A stretch of 17,397 nucleotides of DNA from CAAGNP01 sp045603545 (GTDB lineage Bacteria; Bacteroidota; Bacteroidia; Bacteroidales; UBA932). The position numbers and the translations under genes are program-made. Position 1 is the stretch's first letter. Each line of letters begins with the position of its first letter. Positions 1 through 6,761 of this stretch are shown here, one piece after another. The stretch lies in the NCBI GenBank assembly GCA_045603545.1, contig JAZUMG010000037.1:1-17397 (forward strand). The letters are read 5' to 3'. The notes under the pieces were generated by a model, which was not told where the DNA came from, did not search any database, and was given only the letters and a program-made list of their open reading frames with translations.

Positions 1-446
1 CCGGAGAGTTTGATGACCTGCTCTCCGTTCAGCGTGATGATCTCACATTCCTCTCCGCTGACAAAGTCCCAATGGGAAGGGAATTCCCCGACCTTCTCGC
101 CCTCGACCGGGTCGTCGAAGAAGATCTCGTCGCCGGGCACATAGTCGGTCTTGGCATAGGAGGTCTCCACCTGCTTCTTAGGCTGGGCAGGAACTTTTGC
201 GTCAGGCATGGCGACAGCGTCCTGGCTGACGGGATCGGCCGTCTGTTGATCGTCCTTGTCCTTCTTTTTCTTCTTGCCGATTTTTCCGTCCAGGACATCG
301 TTCACGCCCTGTTCCACTTTCTCTCCGAGTTTGTTTTCTACGGCGTTCTTGGCACGCTGGCCCAGCCGTTCCAGCAAGTTCTGTCCGTTTGCGGCATAGC
401 AGGACGCTAGCAGCGCAGAAATGATAAAAACTAAAATTCTTCTCAT
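1..446 (-). CDS. OmpA-like envelope protein, N-terminal part (3' end outside window)
   Basis: I translated this by hand from ATG at 446; the reading frame stays open for 148 codons to the window edge. The N-terminus (MRRILVFIISALLASCYAANG) is a signal peptide. LASC at about residues 13-16 fits a lipobox, so a lipoprotein is likely, although cleavage after the YAA stretch by signal peptidase I is also possible. Then come a basic helical part, a Lys/Asp-rich linker (KKKKKDKDD), and a region with YVPGDEIFFDDP and GEFPSHWDF. That region resembles the N-terminal part of Bacteroidota OmpA-family proteins, whose peptidoglycan-binding OmpA domain would lie beyond the window. It starts 4 nt after the stop of the small HTH gene, so the two are probably co-transcribed. 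The family assignment is from recognition; the C-terminal domain is not visible. Confidence 0.75.
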   Translation of the reverse strand, partial: MRRILVFIISALLASCYAANGQNLLERLGQRAKNAVENKLGEKVEQGVNDVLDGKIGKKKKKDKDDQQTADPVSQDAVAMPDAKVPAQPKKQVETSYAKTDYVPGDEIFFDDPVEGEKVGEFPSHWDFVSGEECEIITLNGEQVIKLS

Positions 447-450
447 AACT

Positions 451-666
451 TTATAGTATATTGTTCATAATCGCTTTGCGCACCAGCTCGGCGGAGGTAG
501 TCGCCGAAAACTTCACCAGCAACTGTTTCCGGTACCACTTCACGGTTTCCGGACTCAGCCCAAGATCCACAGCAATCTGCGGAGTTGTCCGGCCGATGGC
601 AACTTCCTGCAGGATGGACATTTCCCGCCGGGTCAGTTTGATGTTATTTTCAGTGGTTACGCCCAT
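451..666 (-). CDS. stand-alone LuxR-type HTH protein, 71 aa
   Basis: This is a single GerE/LuxR-type helix-turn-helix (residues about 11-68) with no receiver or sensor domain. The core GLSPETVKWYRK followed by LLVKF is the recognition-helix region. Aligned without gaps to the C-terminus of the divergent 405-residue regulator, about 34 of 61 positions are identical. The frame is open to a TTG at 687, but I chose ATG at 666: a near-consensus -7 box (GAAATTTG, minus strand, 685-692) sits where it would give a short leader for that ATG and would overlap the TTG. Its gene lies directly before the OmpA-like gene and divergent from the TPR regulator. It is probably a DNA-binding regulator that recognises the same sites as its larger neighbour. 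Whether it activates, represses or competes cannot be read from the sequence. Confidence 0.8.
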   Translation of the reverse strand: MGVTTENNIKLTRREMSILQEVAIGRTTPQIAVDLGLSPETVKWYRKQLLVKFSATTSAELVRKAIMNNIL

Positions 667-684
667 TTGTGGTTTTCTTTTTTG

Positions 685-692
685 CAAATTTC
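685..692 (-). promoter_or_regulatory. possible -7 box for the small HTH gene
   Basis: The minus strand reads GAAATTTG, which differs from the Bacteroidota TAnnTTTG -7 consensus only in the first base. It ends 18 nt before the ATG at 666. I saw no convincing -33 element. Confidence 0.35.
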
Positions 693-714
693 GTCTATTT
701 CAACGTCTTAAACA

Positions 715-742
715 CCACCCTTTCGGGTGGCTCACTCCACCC
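715..742. promoter_or_regulatory. three-segment alternative hairpin in the divergent intergenic region
   Basis: CCACCC (715-720), GGGTGG (725-730) and CCACCC (737-742) lie in a row. The middle segment can pair with either flank (loops TTTC or CTCACT), so two hairpins exclude each other. The block lies between the two divergent HTH genes, just upstream of the plus-strand promoter. It may be an operator for the shared HTH or an RNA structure; the function is inferred only from its place. Confidence 0.4.
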
Positions 743-774
743 TAAGGGGTTGAAAATGATAGGTTTTTATTTAG

Positions 775-782
775 TACCTTTG
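775..782 (+). promoter_or_regulatory. -7 box of the TPR-LuxR regulator gene
   Basis: TACCTTTG is a perfect TAnnTTTG match. It ends 5 nt before ATG 788, so transcription would begin at or next to the start codon. A TTG at 750-752 (spacing 22) could be a weak -33 element. Confidence 0.6.
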
Positions 783-787
783 CAGTT

Positions 788-2005
788 ATGAGAAAAATCG
801 GTATCATATTATTAATGACAATCCTGTCAAGCATCTACGTTTTTGCATACAACGATCACCGCGGTCATATCCTTGATTCGCTTGAGCGCGCTATCGCCCG
901 CTGGGTCCCCGATGCCATAGATTTGGCATCGACAGAGGAACTGGTAACCCTTAACCGTGCCTTTCGGGACCTTATGTTGGGCTACAGTGCCTTGAATAGC
1001 GAGAAATGCGTGTTCTATGCACGCAAGGGGCTTTCCATCTCTGAACCCAGGGGCTGGGAGGAGGCGAATGCAGATGCCTGCCGCTATCTCGGTCAGTGCT
1101 TCTGGGCCGCGGAGCAGTACGACAGTTCGCTCTTCTATTACGGGAAGGCACTTTCCGCCGTGGAAAGGATGGCAGGCGGTGCCACCTCCCCCACCAAACC
1201 GGAGGGTTATTCTGAGAAAGAGGTGGACGATACCCGTTCGGCCCTCTACGGAGCCATCGGCAACCTCTACAGTACGATGGATTCCATCCCGCAGGCCATG
1301 GACTGGTACGAGAAGGCCGGTGCCATTTTCGACAAATACGGATGGAATCAGAGCAACGCCATCCTCTACTATAACATCGGTGAGACATGGGTGGAACAGG
1401 GGGATCTGCGGAAGGCCACGCAGGCTTATGAGAAATCCCTGGGGTATGCAACGGGCGATTCCCTGATGGTCGCATTGGCTCAGAAGGGCCTCGGGCAGGC
1501 GTATATGGAGCAGGGACGCACCTGGAAAGCCCTCCGCTACCTGCATCAGGCCGATGCATATTTTTCGGCTCATGACAAGGAGGAGCTGAGCCTTACCAAG
1601 GAGAACTACGAATACATGTCGGCGGCACTGCTTGCCCAGCGTCGGCAGATGATGCTCATTTTTGGCGGTGCCATCCTACTCCTGTTGCTTCTGCAGGCGG
1701 TCCTGCTGATCGGGAAGAAACTGCAATCTACAAGAAAAGAACACGCCGAAGTTTCTGCCGTTTTGGAAGAAACTATCCGGGAAGTGCGCCGCCCCGCTTG
1801 CGATGAAGAGGTCCCGCAGCTTTCAGAACGCGAAAAGGAAATCCTTGACCTTCTCGCGAAAGGATACACTACGACACAAATTGCCAATATCGTGGGACTC
1901 AGTCCGGAAACTGTCAAGTGGTATCGAAAGAAATTGCTCGTAAAATTCGACGTATCCAATACCGCCGAACTGATTTCGCAAGTGAACAAGATGATGATTC
2001 TATAA
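788..2005 (+). CDS. membrane-anchored TPR / LuxR-type HTH regulator, 405 aa
   Basis: The domain order is visible in the sequence. There is a signal peptide (1-20, ending IYVFA), helical TPR-like repeats (about 25-280; clear units near 145-180 and 190-220, e.g. AMDWYEKAGAIFDKYG and ATQAYEKSLGYA), one transmembrane segment (about 287-309, rich in Leu and Ile), a short helical linker (310-335), and a LuxR/GerE-type HTH (343-403) ending GLSPETVKWYRKKLLVKF. Predicted topology puts the TPRs in the periplasm and the DNA-binding domain in the cytoplasm. It would then be a one-component regulator that carries an envelope signal straight to DNA, a layout known for TPR-LuxR proteins of Bacteroidota. It is divergent from the small HTH and OmpA-like genes, the obvious candidate targets. 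The ligand or partner is unknown. Confidence 0.85.
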   Translation: MRKIGIILLMTILSSIYVFAYNDHRGHILDSLERAIARWVPDAIDLASTEELVTLNRAFRDLMLGYSALNSEKCVFYARKGLSISEPRGWEEANADACRYLGQCFWAAEQYDSSLFYYGKALSAVERMAGGATSPTKPEGYSEKEVDDTRSALYGAIGNLYSTMDSIPQAMDWYEKAGAIFDKYGWNQSNAILYYNIGETWVEQGDLRKATQAYEKSLGYATGDSLMVALAQKGLGQAYMEQGRTWKALRYLHQADAYFSAHDKEELSLTKENYEYMSAALLAQRRQMMLIFGGAILLLLLLQAVLLIGKKLQSTRKEHAEVSAVLEETIREVRRPACDEEVPQLSEREKEILDLLAKGYTTTQIANIVGLSPETVKWYRKKLLVKFDVSNTAELISQVNKMMIL

Positions 2006-2078
2006 GTAGTTTTTTTGCAGCACCTGCCGAACCTACATTGCCCGCGTCTTCGCCACCGAATTCGGCGGTGGGCGCGAT

Positions 2079-2108
2079 CCATCACACCTTCACTACCATT
2101 ATCTCATC
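2079..2108. repeat. 30-bp direct repeat, intergenic copy of the umuC 3' end
   Basis: The 30 bases are identical to 2299-2328, at an offset of 220 bp. On the minus strand they read as the last eight umuC codons (DEIMVVKV), the TGA stop and three more bases. The matching ends abruptly on both sides. Confidence 0.9.
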
Positions 2109-2151
2109 ACGAAGGGATTAAACACAAAATCGGCCTCTGAGGGGCAAAAAT

Positions 2152-2163
2152 GTGCTTAGTCCC
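2152..2163. repeat. 12-bp repeat GTGCTTAGTCCC, copy 1
   Basis: Identical to 2226-2237, 74 bp away. On the minus strand both copies read GGGACTAAGCAC and are followed within about 10 bases by a C-run. Confidence 0.7.
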
Positions 2164-2225
2164 GACTTTTTGGGGTGGACTGGACGTGCGACCCCCTTCC
2201 AGAAGCATCTACAGTGGGGACATAC

Positions 2226-2237
2226 GTGCTTAGTCCC
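2226..2237. repeat. 12-bp repeat GTGCTTAGTCCC, copy 2
   Basis: Second copy of the 12-mer. On the minus strand GGGAC here can pair with GTCCC 11 bases further on, giving a small hairpin. Confidence 0.7.
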
Positions 2238-2298
2238 TTTGCCGTGACCGAAAAGTATGACGCCCTAACAGGTCGGGTGTGACGACATATCAAATTAA

Positions 2299-2328
2299 CC
2301 ATCACACCTTCACTACCATTATCTCATC
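2299..2328. repeat. 30-bp direct repeat, copy at the umuC 3' end
   Basis: This is the second copy of the repeat at 2079-2108. It begins exactly at codon 412 of umuC and includes the stop codon. A repeat pair with one copy at the very 3' end of a gene resembles att sites left by site-specific integration, but no integrase is present in the window. Confidence 0.9.
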
Positions 2329-3561
2329 CCATTCGGTGGTGAAGCGCTGGGAGAGGTGCTGGCGGTTCATACGGATCCCTTCCAGTGATTGGGAGGCAAA
2401 ATATACTCCGTGATGACCGTTCTTGGTGTTGATGGCATCGACAGCCGACATAAGCTGCGTGTGCCGTTCACGGTCCACTGTATCGAAAAGATCGGGCTGG
2501 ACAGATAATTTGGGGATGATGCCAGAGAGTATTATCCCCGCTTTTTTATAGCCGTACCCATCGCGGAAAAGCATCCTGAGCCCTTTCAGGACAGCCTCAT
2601 TGATCTCCAGAGTGCTGTCTGTCTCTACGGGGAAAGCGATAGTACGCCCCTCCATCTGCTGCGGTGAGCCCTCCCGGAAACGATTTGTCAGGACAAAGAC
2701 CATAGCATAGTGACAGGCACTTTTCTGACGACGGAGCTTCTCACAAGCCATCCCTGTAAAGAGTGACACCTGCTCAGCCAGGGGATCAAACTCATAAATC
2801 TCCTGCGAAAAACTTCGCGAGACACATATCTGCTGTTTGTCCTGCACATGGGTTTCAAATTCCACACAAGGCTTCCCCCGGAGTTCATTCCATGTATTGA
2901 GCCCTGGCAGCCCCATCTCCTGCTGAATCCATCTGGAGTCCAATTGGGTAAAGTCCCAGGCTGTATTTATCCCATAAGCCTTGAGCCTTTTGGAGTAGCG
3001 GCGCCCTATCCCCCAGACATCCTCTATGGGAAATTTGCGAAGCACCTTCTCTATATCCTGGGGGCGGTGCATATAGCACCCTCCACGGAGCTTGGGGTAT
3101 TGCTTGCAGAGCTTTGAGGCAATTTTTGCGAGGGTTTTGGTGGGGGCGACACCCACTGAAACGGGAATACCTGTATTGCGTCGGCAGACGGCAGAGATAT
3201 TTTTGGCAAGGGCATCCAGATCGGTATGCTCCAGACCACGAAGGTCGAGAAATGCCTCATCGATGGAGTAGACCTCCACTGCGGGGACCATCTGACGCAG
3301 GGTCGTCTGCACCCTGTTTGACATATCTCCGTAGAGGGAGTAATTGGAGGAGAAGACTGTCACTCCGTGCCTCTCCACTATATCCCGCACCTGAAAGAGC
3401 GGAACCCCCATCTTTATGCCGAGGGCCTTGGCCTCATTGCTACGCGCCACGGCACAGCCGTCATTGTTCGACAGAACTATAACGGGCTTCCCCTGAAGAT
3501 CCGGTCTGAAAACCCTCTCGCAGCTGACGAAGAAATTATTGCAGTCGGCCAGTCCGTACAT
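2302..3561 (-). CDS. umuC: Y-family DNA polymerase V catalytic subunit UmuC, 419 aa
   Basis: This is a translesion DNA polymerase. The N-terminal palm starts MYGLADCNNFFVSCERVF with the metal-binding Asp6. The second catalytic motif YSIDEAFLDL gives Asp101 and Glu102. GIPVSVGVAPTKTLAKIASK (131-150) is typical of Y-family polymerases. A helix-hairpin-helix region follows (about 175-200, VWGIGRRYSKRL), then the little finger. The C-terminal DUF4113-type tail contains QPDLF (355-359), which matches the beta-clamp-binding motif of UmuC (QLNLF in E. coli). Length agrees with the family (about 420). It starts 5 nt after the umuD stop, so umuD and umuC form one operon. The last codons are duplicated downstream. 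Confidence 0.96.
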   Translation of the reverse strand: MYGLADCNNFFVSCERVFRPDLQGKPVIVLSNNDGCAVARSNEAKALGIKMGVPLFQVRDIVERHGVTVFSSNYSLYGDMSNRVQTTLRQMVPAVEVYSIDEAFLDLRGLEHTDLDALAKNISAVCRRNTGIPVSVGVAPTKTLAKIASKLCKQYPKLRGGCYMHRPQDIEKVLRKFPIEDVWGIGRRYSKRLKAYGINTAWDFTQLDSRWIQQEMGLPGLNTWNELRGKPCVEFETHVQDKQQICVSRSFSQEIYEFDPLAEQVSLFTGMACEKLRRQKSACHYAMVFVLTNRFREGSPQQMEGRTIAFPVETDSTLEINEAVLKGLRMLFRDGYGYKKAGIILSGIIPKLSVQPDLFDTVDRERHTQLMSAVDAINTKNGHHGVYFASQSLEGIRMNRQHLSQRFTTEWDEIMVVKV

Positions 3562-3566
3562 AAGAG

Positions 3567-3986
3567 CTACACTTTCTTGATGACATAGCGGACTACACCC
3601 CAGATGACAAACTCATTGTCCTGAGTCACTTTTATCGGTTTGAAAGATCTGTTTGCCGGGACCAGCATTATATGGTCAGGATGGATCTCCACGTGCTTGA
3701 GGGTAAACTCCCCATCCACGAAGCAGATGGCGATGCAGCCGTTGTATGGGGTCACCGATTTGTCCACCACCAGAATGTCACCGTCCCCTATACCGTCATC
3801 TATCATACTCGTACCGCTCACCTTTGCATAAAAAGTCGATGCCGGATTTTTCACTATCTGCGATGTGATATCCAGACTCATATGGGGTATATCCTCAGCC
3901 GGAGATGGGAAACCGGCCTTAACACCCTCAGCCAAAGGGAGGGAAAGTGCGCTGTCATCAGCCTTATAAATCTCAATCCTTGCCAT
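3567..3986 (-). CDS. umuD: UmuD-like S24 peptidase, Pol V accessory subunit, 139 aa
   Basis: UmuD cleaves itself and then joins UmuC to form the active mutagenic polymerase. The expected residues fall at the same numbers as in E. coli UmuD: a cleavage site at Ala24-Gly25 (Cys24-Gly25 in E. coli), catalytic Ser60 within VSGTSM, and Lys97 within FTLKH. Length matches the family. It is the first gene of umuDC. Its promoter (minus-strand TAATTTTG at 3991-3998, TTTG at 4017-4020, spacing 18) lies so close that the transcript would begin almost at the ATG. I could not recognise a classical SOS box. Induction by RecA-stimulated cleavage is expected from the family and is not shown by the sequence. 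Confidence 0.95.
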   Translation of the reverse strand: MARIEIYKADDSALSLPLAEGVKAGFPSPAEDIPHMSLDITSQIVKNPASTFYAKVSGTSMIDDGIGDGDILVVDKSVTPYNGCIAICFVDGEFTLKHVEIHPDHIMLVPANRSFKPIKVTQDNEFVIWGVVRYVIKKV

Positions 3987-4011
3987 AAAGCAAAATTAAT
4001 GTTTATATTTG
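3980..4011 (+). promoter_or_regulatory. promoter of the zincin gene
   Basis: TTG at 3980-3982 and TATATTTG at 4004-4011 are 21 bp apart; the -7 box is a perfect TAnnTTTG. Expected transcription start is about 20 nt before ATG 4038. The -33 element lies inside the umuD start region. Confidence 0.6.
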
Positions 4012-4020
4012 TTCTTCAAA
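3991..4020 (-). promoter_or_regulatory. umuDC promoter
   Basis: The -33 TTTG (minus strand, 4017-4020) and -7 TAATTTTG (3991-3998) are 18 bp apart. The -7 box ends 4 nt before the umuD ATG. It interleaves with the divergent protease promoter. Confidence 0.65.
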
Positions 4021-4024
4021 CAAA
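4008..4024. promoter_or_regulatory. dyad TTTGTT-N5-AACAAA, possible operator
   Basis: This is a perfect 6-bp inverted repeat with a 5-bp spacer. It overlaps the -7 box of the protease promoter and the -33 element of the umuDC promoter, so a bound regulator could block both. No binding protein can be named. Confidence 0.3.
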
Positions 4025-4037
4025 ATCGTTAGTTCCT

Positions 4038-6536
4038 ATGTTGAAAAAATTGATGATGGCTATCTGCGTGGTAAGTCTCTGCGCCGGTGGGGGAGTAAAT
4101 GGTTTCGCCCAAAAAAGAAACAAAAAAGGAAAAGAGGCAGTAAAGAGTGAGACAGTGGCAAAAGATAGCACTGCTGCAAAAAAATCTGCTAAGAAAGGGC
4201 CTGAAGCAATGGAGAAATTCATTAAAGCAGATGCTAAGGTGATGAAAGGTCTCACCACAGTATACAAGCAGGACAATAAATTCTATATCTGTGTCAATGA
4301 CTCCCTGCTTGGAAGAGATATCCGCGTGGTAAGCCGCGTAAGCAGGTCTGCTGAGGGTATCAGGGGTTCGTTCTCCGGCTATGCAGGGGATATCATAAAC
4401 TCCGCAATGCTCCACTTCGAAAAAGGTGAGAACAATAAAATCTACCTCAAAAGCAGGATGTACCGCGAGCGTTCAAGCGAGGTTATGCCAGAAAATGTGG
4501 CAAACTCCAACTACCCAGCTATCGTGGCAGCATTTGACATCAAAGCCATCTCTGCCGACAAGAAGGACAACATCATCGATGTTACCGACTTCCTGATGTC
4601 TGACTCCGAGTACATTTTCTTCACCAAAAGGGACAAGAAAGGCTTCAAGCTCTCTAACCTTCAGAAAGACAAATCTTATGTTCAGGATGTTACCACCTAC
4701 CCTATCAATACCGAGTTCAAAGTGGTATATACCTACGGCCGCTCAGAGGGTGCACCTACAGCCACCTATATGCTGAACAGCTCCTTCGTCCTCCTTCCTG
4801 AAGTACCTATGGTACCAAGATACAGAGACCCCAGAGTAGGTTATTTCTCTGTAAGATTTACCGATTTTGACAAAAATCCTCAGAGAGTCGAACACTCAGA
4901 GTACATCACCCGCTGGAGACTTGAGCCCAAGCCTGAGGATATGGACAAGTATCTCAGAGGTGAGCTTGTAGAACCCGCAAAACCTATCATCTACTACATC
5001 GACCCTGCCACACCAAAAGAGTGGGTACCTTACCTGATCGCAGGTGTAAATGACTGGCAACCTGCATTTGAGAAAGCGGGCTTCAAGAACGCAATTATGG
5101 CAAAAGTGGCTCCTACCCCAGAAGAGGATCCTACTTGGAGCCTTGAGGATGCGCGCTACTCAGCTATCGTATACAAACCATCAGACATCCCTAATGCAAG
5201 TGGTCCTCACGTAAACGACCCCCGTTCCGGTGAGATTATCGAGAGCCATATCAACTGGTACCACAATGTGATGCTTCTTCTTCGCAACTGGTACTTCATC
5301 CAGTGCTCACCTGTAGATCCTGCTGCCCGCAAAATGACCTTCGATACAGAGCTTATGGGACAACTCGTAAGATTCGTATCATCACACGAGGTGGGACACA
5401 CACTTGGTCTTCGCCACAATTTCGCAGGTACATCTTTCTTCACAGCAGACCAGCTTCGTGACACCACATTCCTGAGAAAACACGGTCACACCACATCCAT
5501 TATGGACTACTCCCGCTTCAATTATGTGGCTCAGCCTGGTGACAACATCCCGCAGGAGCTCCTTTTCCCACGCATCAACAGCTACGACGAGTGGGCTATC
5601 GAGTGGGGTTACAGAAGATTCCCCGAGATTGATGATCCTGAGGCAGAACTCCCTAAGATCAACGAGTGGATTATCGAAAAGACAAAAGATCCCCTTTACA
5701 GATTCGGGACAGAGTCGAACCCAAGCGATCCAAGGCTACAGTCTGAAGACCTTGGATGTAATCAGATGGAGACCAACGAACTGGGTGTGAAGAATCTTAA
5801 ATATATTATGGCACACCTCCTTGAGTGGACTTCAGAGCCCAACAAAGGCTACGATAACCTCAAGACCCTTCACGGCGAAGTGATCACCCAGTACAAAAGA
5901 TATATGAATCACGTAGCCAAATATATCGGTGGCGTATATGGTGAGACCAAAACTGTAGAGCAGCCAGGTGCGAACTATACACACGTGGAGAAGGCCAAAC
6001 AGAAAGAGGCTCTGGCGTTCCTGAAGAGAAATCTTTTCGAACCACAGCTCTGGCTTGTCCCTAACGAAGTGATGGACAAGATCGTGACCCGTCCCGACAT
6101 CACCATCGAAAGTCTCTATACCGCTGTCCTCAAAAACATTATGAGCAGGAGGGTAATGCTTAATCTTGCAGAGGCAGAGGTTATGCTTGGCAAAGATGCC
6201 TACACTATGGCCGACCTTTATAAAGATATGAATGATATCGTATTTGCACCTCTCTCATCTGATGTCAAAAAAGCAGCATATCAGAGAATGCTTCAGAAAT
6301 CATATATAGAGACCATCATCTCCATATATAAGAAAGAGAACCCTATGGCCAGAGGTGGTGCATCCCTAAAGAATGACAATTCAGATATCATTTCCATGGC
6401 TTACTATCAGCTCAAACATATCCAGACTCTGTGTTCAGCTAAAGCTTCCGGTGGAAGCACTGCTGCCAGGGCTCACTACTCATATCTGGTAGAGCATATC
6501 AAAAACGTCATCGAGAATCCTGATACCAAGAAATAA
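4038..6536 (+). CDS. secreted zinc-dependent metalloprotease (DUF5117/DUF4953 type), 832 aa
   Basis: The zinc-binding motif HEVGHTLGLRH gives His450, Glu451, His454 and His460, the HExxHxxGxxH pattern of metzincins. A Met-turn-like SIMDYSRFNY follows (Met489). A signal peptide is seen at 1-24 (ending VNGFA), followed by a Lys/Ala-rich linker (25-55). Then comes a region resembling DUF5118 and DUF5117 (about 55-290), and the catalytic part from about 315 (YYIDPATPKEWVPYL). The frame is open upstream to 3672, but that part would lie inside umuD; ATG 4038 has the signal peptide and a promoter 27 nt upstream. The family is common in Bacteroidota, with substrates mostly unknown. Length fits (about 800-850). 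A strong terminator follows the stop, so the gene is probably monocistronic. Confidence 0.92.
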   Translation: MLKKLMMAICVVSLCAGGGVNGFAQKRNKKGKEAVKSETVAKDSTAAKKSAKKGPEAMEKFIKADAKVMKGLTTVYKQDNKFYICVNDSLLGRDIRVVSRVSRSAEGIRGSFSGYAGDIINSAMLHFEKGENNKIYLKSRMYRERSSEVMPENVANSNYPAIVAAFDIKAISADKKDNIIDVTDFLMSDSEYIFFTKRDKKGFKLSNLQKDKSYVQDVTTYPINTEFKVVYTYGRSEGAPTATYMLNSSFVLLPEVPMVPRYRDPRVGYFSVRFTDFDKNPQRVEHSEYITRWRLEPKPEDMDKYLRGELVEPAKPIIYYIDPATPKEWVPYLIAGVNDWQPAFEKAGFKNAIMAKVAPTPEEDPTWSLEDARYSAIVYKPSDIPNASGPHVNDPRSGEIIESHINWYHNVMLLLRNWYFIQCSPVDPAARKMTFDTELMGQLVRFVSSHEVGHTLGLRHNFAGTSFFTADQLRDTTFLRKHGHTTSIMDYSRFNYVAQPGDNIPQELLFPRINSYDEWAIEWGYRRFPEIDDPEAELPKINEWIIEKTKDPLYRFGTESNPSDPRLQSEDLGCNQMETNELGVKNLKYIMAHLLEWTSEPNKGYDNLKTLHGEVITQYKRYMNHVAKYIGGVYGETKTVEQPGANYTHVEKAKQKEALAFLKRNLFEPQLWLVPNEVMDKIVTRPDITIESLYTAVLKNIMSRRVMLNLAEAEVMLGKDAYTMADLYKDMNDIVFAPLSSDVKKAAYQRMLQKSYIETIISIYKKENPMARGGASLKNDNSDIISMAYYQLKHIQTLCSAKASGGSTAARAHYSYLVEHIKNVIENPDTKK

Positions 6537-6540
6537 AAAC

Positions 6541-6574
6541 AATAGAGGTGGCCATCGAAACAGCCACCTCTATT
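6541..6574. terminator. bidirectional terminator between zincin and rubredoxin
   Basis: A perfect 12-bp stem (AATAGAGGTGGC / GCCACCTCTATT) encloses a 10-nt loop. It lies 4 nt after the protease stop. The minus-strand side is followed by GTTTTTATTT, so it also serves the convergent rubredoxin gene. Confidence 0.85.
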
Positions 6575-6596
6575 AATATTATTAACCTTGTAAAAA

Positions 6597-6761
6597 CTAT
6601 TTTTCCACTTTTACAAAATCCTCTTTAGTCACCCCGCACAATGGACACATCCAGTTATCCGGGATTTTCTCAAAGGGTGTCCCAGGCTTTATGCCTCCAT
6701 CGGGATCTCCCTTTTCAGGATCATAGATCCATCCGCACATCAGACATTCATACTTGTCCAT
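6597..6761 (-). CDS. rubredoxin, 54 aa
   Basis: I translated this by hand from ATG 6761 to TAG 6597. It begins MDKYECLMCGWIYDPEKG and ends with CPLCGVTKEDF before a short basic tail. The two motifs CLMCG and CPLCG provide the four cysteines of an Fe(SCys)4 centre, and the GDPDGGIKPGTPFEKIPDNW segment between them is standard for rubredoxins. Length matches the family (about 52-55). It is a small cytoplasmic one-electron carrier, in anaerobes often the donor to superoxide reductase, rubrerythrin or oxygen-reducing flavoproteins; none of these is adjacent. It is divergent from the small TIGR04076-type gene. No clear -7 box was found upstream. Confidence 0.96.
   Translation of the reverse strand: MDKYECLMCGWIYDPEKGDPDGGIKPGTPFEKIPDNWMCPLCGVTKEDFVKVEK

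Larger units (their letters stand above)
2006..2301. other. noncoding stretch between convergent genes, with repeats and a GC-rich hairpin
   Basis: I see no credible gene here. It holds a GC-rich hairpin (CGCCACCG 2051-2058 with CGGTGGGCG 2066-2074, one bulge), a 30-bp copy of the umuC 3' end (2079-2108), and two 12-bp copies of GTGCTTAGTCCC (2152-2163 and 2226-2237). It lies between the convergent TPR regulator and umuC. No clear intrinsic terminator with a T-run was found. Confidence 0.6.

Noticed and set aside
72..410. 112-codon open frame on the plus strand
   Set aside because: It is opposite the OmpA-like gene, whose minus-strand product has a signal peptide and known sequence features; the plus-strand product resembles nothing.
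827..1573. A 248-codon open frame on the minus strand opposite the TPR regulator, and two more in other frames
   Set aside because: It is a shadow of a GC-rich gene. The translation has no recognisable domain, while the plus-strand product has a signal peptide, TPRs, a membrane span and an HTH.
2079..2328. CRISPR array
   Set aside because: Only two copies of the 30-mer, with one of them coding for the end of umuC and a 190-bp spacing; no array.
3672..4037. Upstream extension of the zincin frame
   Set aside because: It would read through umuD antisense. The signal peptide and the promoter at 3980-4011 place the start at 4038.
4038..6536. Protease as a lipoprotein (Cys15 in VVSLCAGG)
   Set aside because: Leu before Cys does not fit the lipobox; a signal peptidase I site near residue 24 is better.
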